A DNA stretch of 7,089 nt. Source: Bacillota bacterium (GTDB taxonomy: Bacteria > Bacillota > Tb-RUG-66). The stretch is taken from NCBI GenBank assembly GCA_016288255.1, contig JAEEYS010000069.1:1-7089 (forward strand). The letters run 5' to 3'. Shown here one piece after another: positions 5,502 through 7,089 of this stretch. Numbering within the stretch: position 1 is the first letter of the stretch; each line of letters begins with the position of its first letter. Below the pieces are notes generated by a model. It saw nothing but the letters and a program-made list of their open reading frames with translations, was not told the DNA's origin and searched no databases. The translations under genes and the position numbers were made by a program.

Positions 5502-6848
5502 GTGTTGAACAAAGTCAAAAACTGTACTTTAATTGTGCTTATTTTTATCAGTTTGTTTTTTACATTTCAAATCATCAGTTCTTTGCCGCGACCGGCAAAT
5601 TCATTAGGGGAGGAAGCAATTCCTCCGCTTTTGCTTGAACGGGAATATTCTCCGGCAGAACTGCTCCTTCCGGAAGAGATCATTCTTCATAACGGGAATG
5701 AGATCCACAACGTCATCTATGACGAACAAGGGTCGGAAAACGATTACGACGCCATCCAGCAAAGTCTTCTGCAGTTTTTAAAAGGGCAGAAGATGGACTT
5801 TTCGGAAATTTCCTCGGAAACCTTAAATGAATATACGGATTTTTATGTGGGAATGGAGCTGAATTACAGTTTCCAGATGACGGAATCCCTGTTCCAAAGT
5901 CTGCTTTTGCCGGACTTGGAGACCTCATGGGAGGGATTGCCGGCGGATATTAAGATATCCAGTATTTTGTTCGCATTTTCCGATCAGATCGAGGTGCTGA
6001 TCAAAGATGACGTGAATGACAAGATCTATCTCAGCCCGATCATCGTCAATGAAGAGGTATTGGAGCTTTTGAATGAAAACGTGCTGGAAAAAGACTATCA
6101 GTATTATCTCATTTATGGGAAGATCACGGGTACGGAAACGCTGCAGCTGGAAGAAGAGGAAATGTATGTCCCCTTAAGCAGCATGGAGATGAGGCCCGTG
6201 GTTTTAAGAAATTATGACGTCAAAGAAAACGATCTGGTCAGGAATATTTTTGAAAGAAACGTTTCCACGGTTCGAAAGATCAAGGAAAAAGACGCCGATT
6301 TTTATATCGACGCCCAAAAAGGGATCCGGTTTTATAAAAACGGCATCATTGAATATAAAAACAGCAGCTTTTTGAATCCCAATCTGCGCTTTTCTGTGAG
6401 CGACCAATATAAGATCGCGGTAGAGTTTGTCAATCAGCACGGAGGCTGGCTGAACAATTTCTATTTAAAGGAAGTCAAATCCGCGGCAGACAGCAATGAG
6501 ACCTGGTTTTATTTCGGTCGGCGGATGGATCTTTACGGCATGGAAAATTTAGATGAGATATCTGTTGCCGTCAGCGGCAATACGGTCATTGAGTATAGAC
6601 GAAGCATCAAGATCGCGGATCAGGACAACGAGGAAGAAGCACGGGAAGTGCTGCCGGCGATCGATATGCTGGACGATTTGATCTCAAAAGAGATCATTAC
6701 GGAAAACGATGCTGTCAAAAAGGTCAAACTGACCTATTATTATCTCTCGGAAGAAGAACAGATCGCGCGTCCCGTTTGGATCGTCACCCGCGCGGGAGAA
6801 GAGGCGGAAATCGTGGTAGACGCCGTAACGGGAGAGCTTTTATCTTAG
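5502..6848 (+). CDS. yycH: YycH-like regulator of WalK
   Basis: A 448-residue protein close to the ~455 of Bacillus YycH. It has a short cytoplasmic start (MLNKVKN), one membrane helix (~8-28) and a large extracellular part. Sequence detail is weakly conserved in this family; recognition rests on size, topology, place between walK and a clear yycI, and the C-terminal segment (421-448) RPVWIVTRAG..VVDAVTGELLS, a PepSY-like strand-turn pattern shared by YycH and YycI. In Bacillus YycH and YycI form a membrane complex with WalK that restrains the kinase; in Staphylococcus aureus they activate it, so the direction of control here is open. I chose GTG 5502 because AGGGG (5489-5493) lies 8 bases upstream; TTG 5505 is an alternative. 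The gap to the previous gene is only 11 bases. Confidence 0.77.
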   Translation: MLNKVKNCTLIVLIFISLFFTFQIISSLPRPANSLGEEAIPPLLLEREYSPAELLLPEEIILHNGNEIHNVIYDEQGSENDYDAIQQSLLQFLKGQKMDFSEISSETLNEYTDFYVGMELNYSFQMTESLFQSLLLPDLETSWEGLPADIKISSILFAFSDQIEVLIKDDVNDKIYLSPIIVNEEVLELLNENVLEKDYQYYLIYGKITGTETLQLEEEEMYVPLSSMEMRPVVLRNYDVKENDLVRNIFERNVSTVRKIKEKDADFYIDAQKGIRFYKNGIIEYKNSSFLNPNLRFSVSDQYKIAVEFVNQHGGWLNNFYLKEVKSAADSNETWFYFGRRMDLYGMENLDEISVAVSGNTVIEYRRSIKIADQDNEEEAREVLPAIDMLDDLISKEIITENDAVKKVKLTYYYLSEEEQIARPVWIVTRAGEEAEIVVDAVTGELLS

Positions 6849-6929
6849 GATAGAGTAACAGGAACAAGAAACACTTTCTTTTAAACGGGAAACAGGAAAA
6901 AGAAGAACAGGGTAAAGCCAGGTGAAAGT

Positions 6930-7088
6930 ATGAATTGGGACAGAGCCAAAACGATTTTGATCATTGTGTTCTTGGTGTTGAATCTCTTTTTATATTATGA
7001 ATATAGAGGGATCCGCAGCGAAGGGCAGGAAGAAGCTTCCTCTGGGCAGGAGCCGGAGGTATCTGTTGCGGAATACATATCGAAAAAA
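6930..7088 (+). CDS. yycI: YycI-like regulator of WalK, N-terminal fragment
   Basis: The first 53 codons of a gene cut by the window edge. It begins MNWDRAKTILI and continues into a hydrophobic helix (~8-23, ending NLFLYYEY). The M-[DN]-W-x-[KR]-x-K-[ST]-I start followed by one membrane helix is the recognisable N-terminus of YycI. After the helix it turns acidic and Ser/Gly/Glu-rich, as expected for the start of the extracellular part. An AGGTGA sequence (6920-6925) gives a modest ribosome site. It follows yycH by 81 bases with no terminator between, so it belongs to the same operon; the spacer 6849-6929 is purine-rich and holds no promoter I can support. Confidence 0.82.
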   Translation, partial: MNWDRAKTILIIVFLVLNLFLYYEYRGIRSEGQEEASSGQEPEVSVAEYISKK

Positions 7089-7089
7089 G

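Overview
The window reads as a chromosomal segment from a Gram-positive member of the Bacillota, most likely an anaerobic Clostridia-type lineage. The reasons are an essential WalR/WalK (YycF/YycG) two-component system followed by YycH- and YycI-like genes, strong Shine-Dalgarno sites, TTG and GTG starts, a lipoprotein with a clean lipobox, and coding strands that are very rich in A and G. All genes lie on the plus strand. I see no rRNA, tRNA, CRISPR array or mobile element, and no gene-free stretch longer than 300 bases.

Layout: (1) 2-295 is the C-terminal end of an M23 (LytM-type) peptidoglycan hydrolase, closed by a textbook intrinsic terminator at 300-328. (2) After a purine-rich spacer with a candidate extended -10 promoter comes a small FmdB-type zinc ribbon protein (485-697). 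Next is a membrane-anchored HExxH metallopeptidase-like protein (759-1634), then walR (1683-2372) and walK (2416-4209), all co-directional with short gaps. (3) A lipoprotein gene (4369-4857) appears to be its own unit. It follows a sequence matching an ECF-sigma promoter (GGAAAC-N16-CGTC) and ends in a very strong hairpin terminator (4870-4918). (4) A second Wal-related operon starts with a small exported Ig-fold-like protein (5074-5490), then a YycH-like membrane protein (5502-6848) and the first 53 codons of a YycI-like protein (6930 to the window edge).

How it fits together: WalK senses the cell-wall state and phosphorylates WalR, which in studied Bacillota controls cell-wall hydrolase genes of the kind seen at the left edge. 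YycH and YycI are membrane-anchored extracellular partners that tune WalK. Compared with the compact walRKHI arrangement of Bacillus, this locus is split by an independently controlled lipoprotein gene, and an extra exported protein is added ahead of yycH. The most striking signal is in front of that second operon: four WalR half-sites (TGTAAA, CGTAAA, TGTAAT, TGTAAT) whose starts are spaced exactly 11 bp apart (4975, 4986, 4997, 5008). The last one overlaps the -35 region of a promoter whose -10 is a perfect TATAAT. This suggests direct WalR feedback on its own kinase regulators and on the new exported protein.
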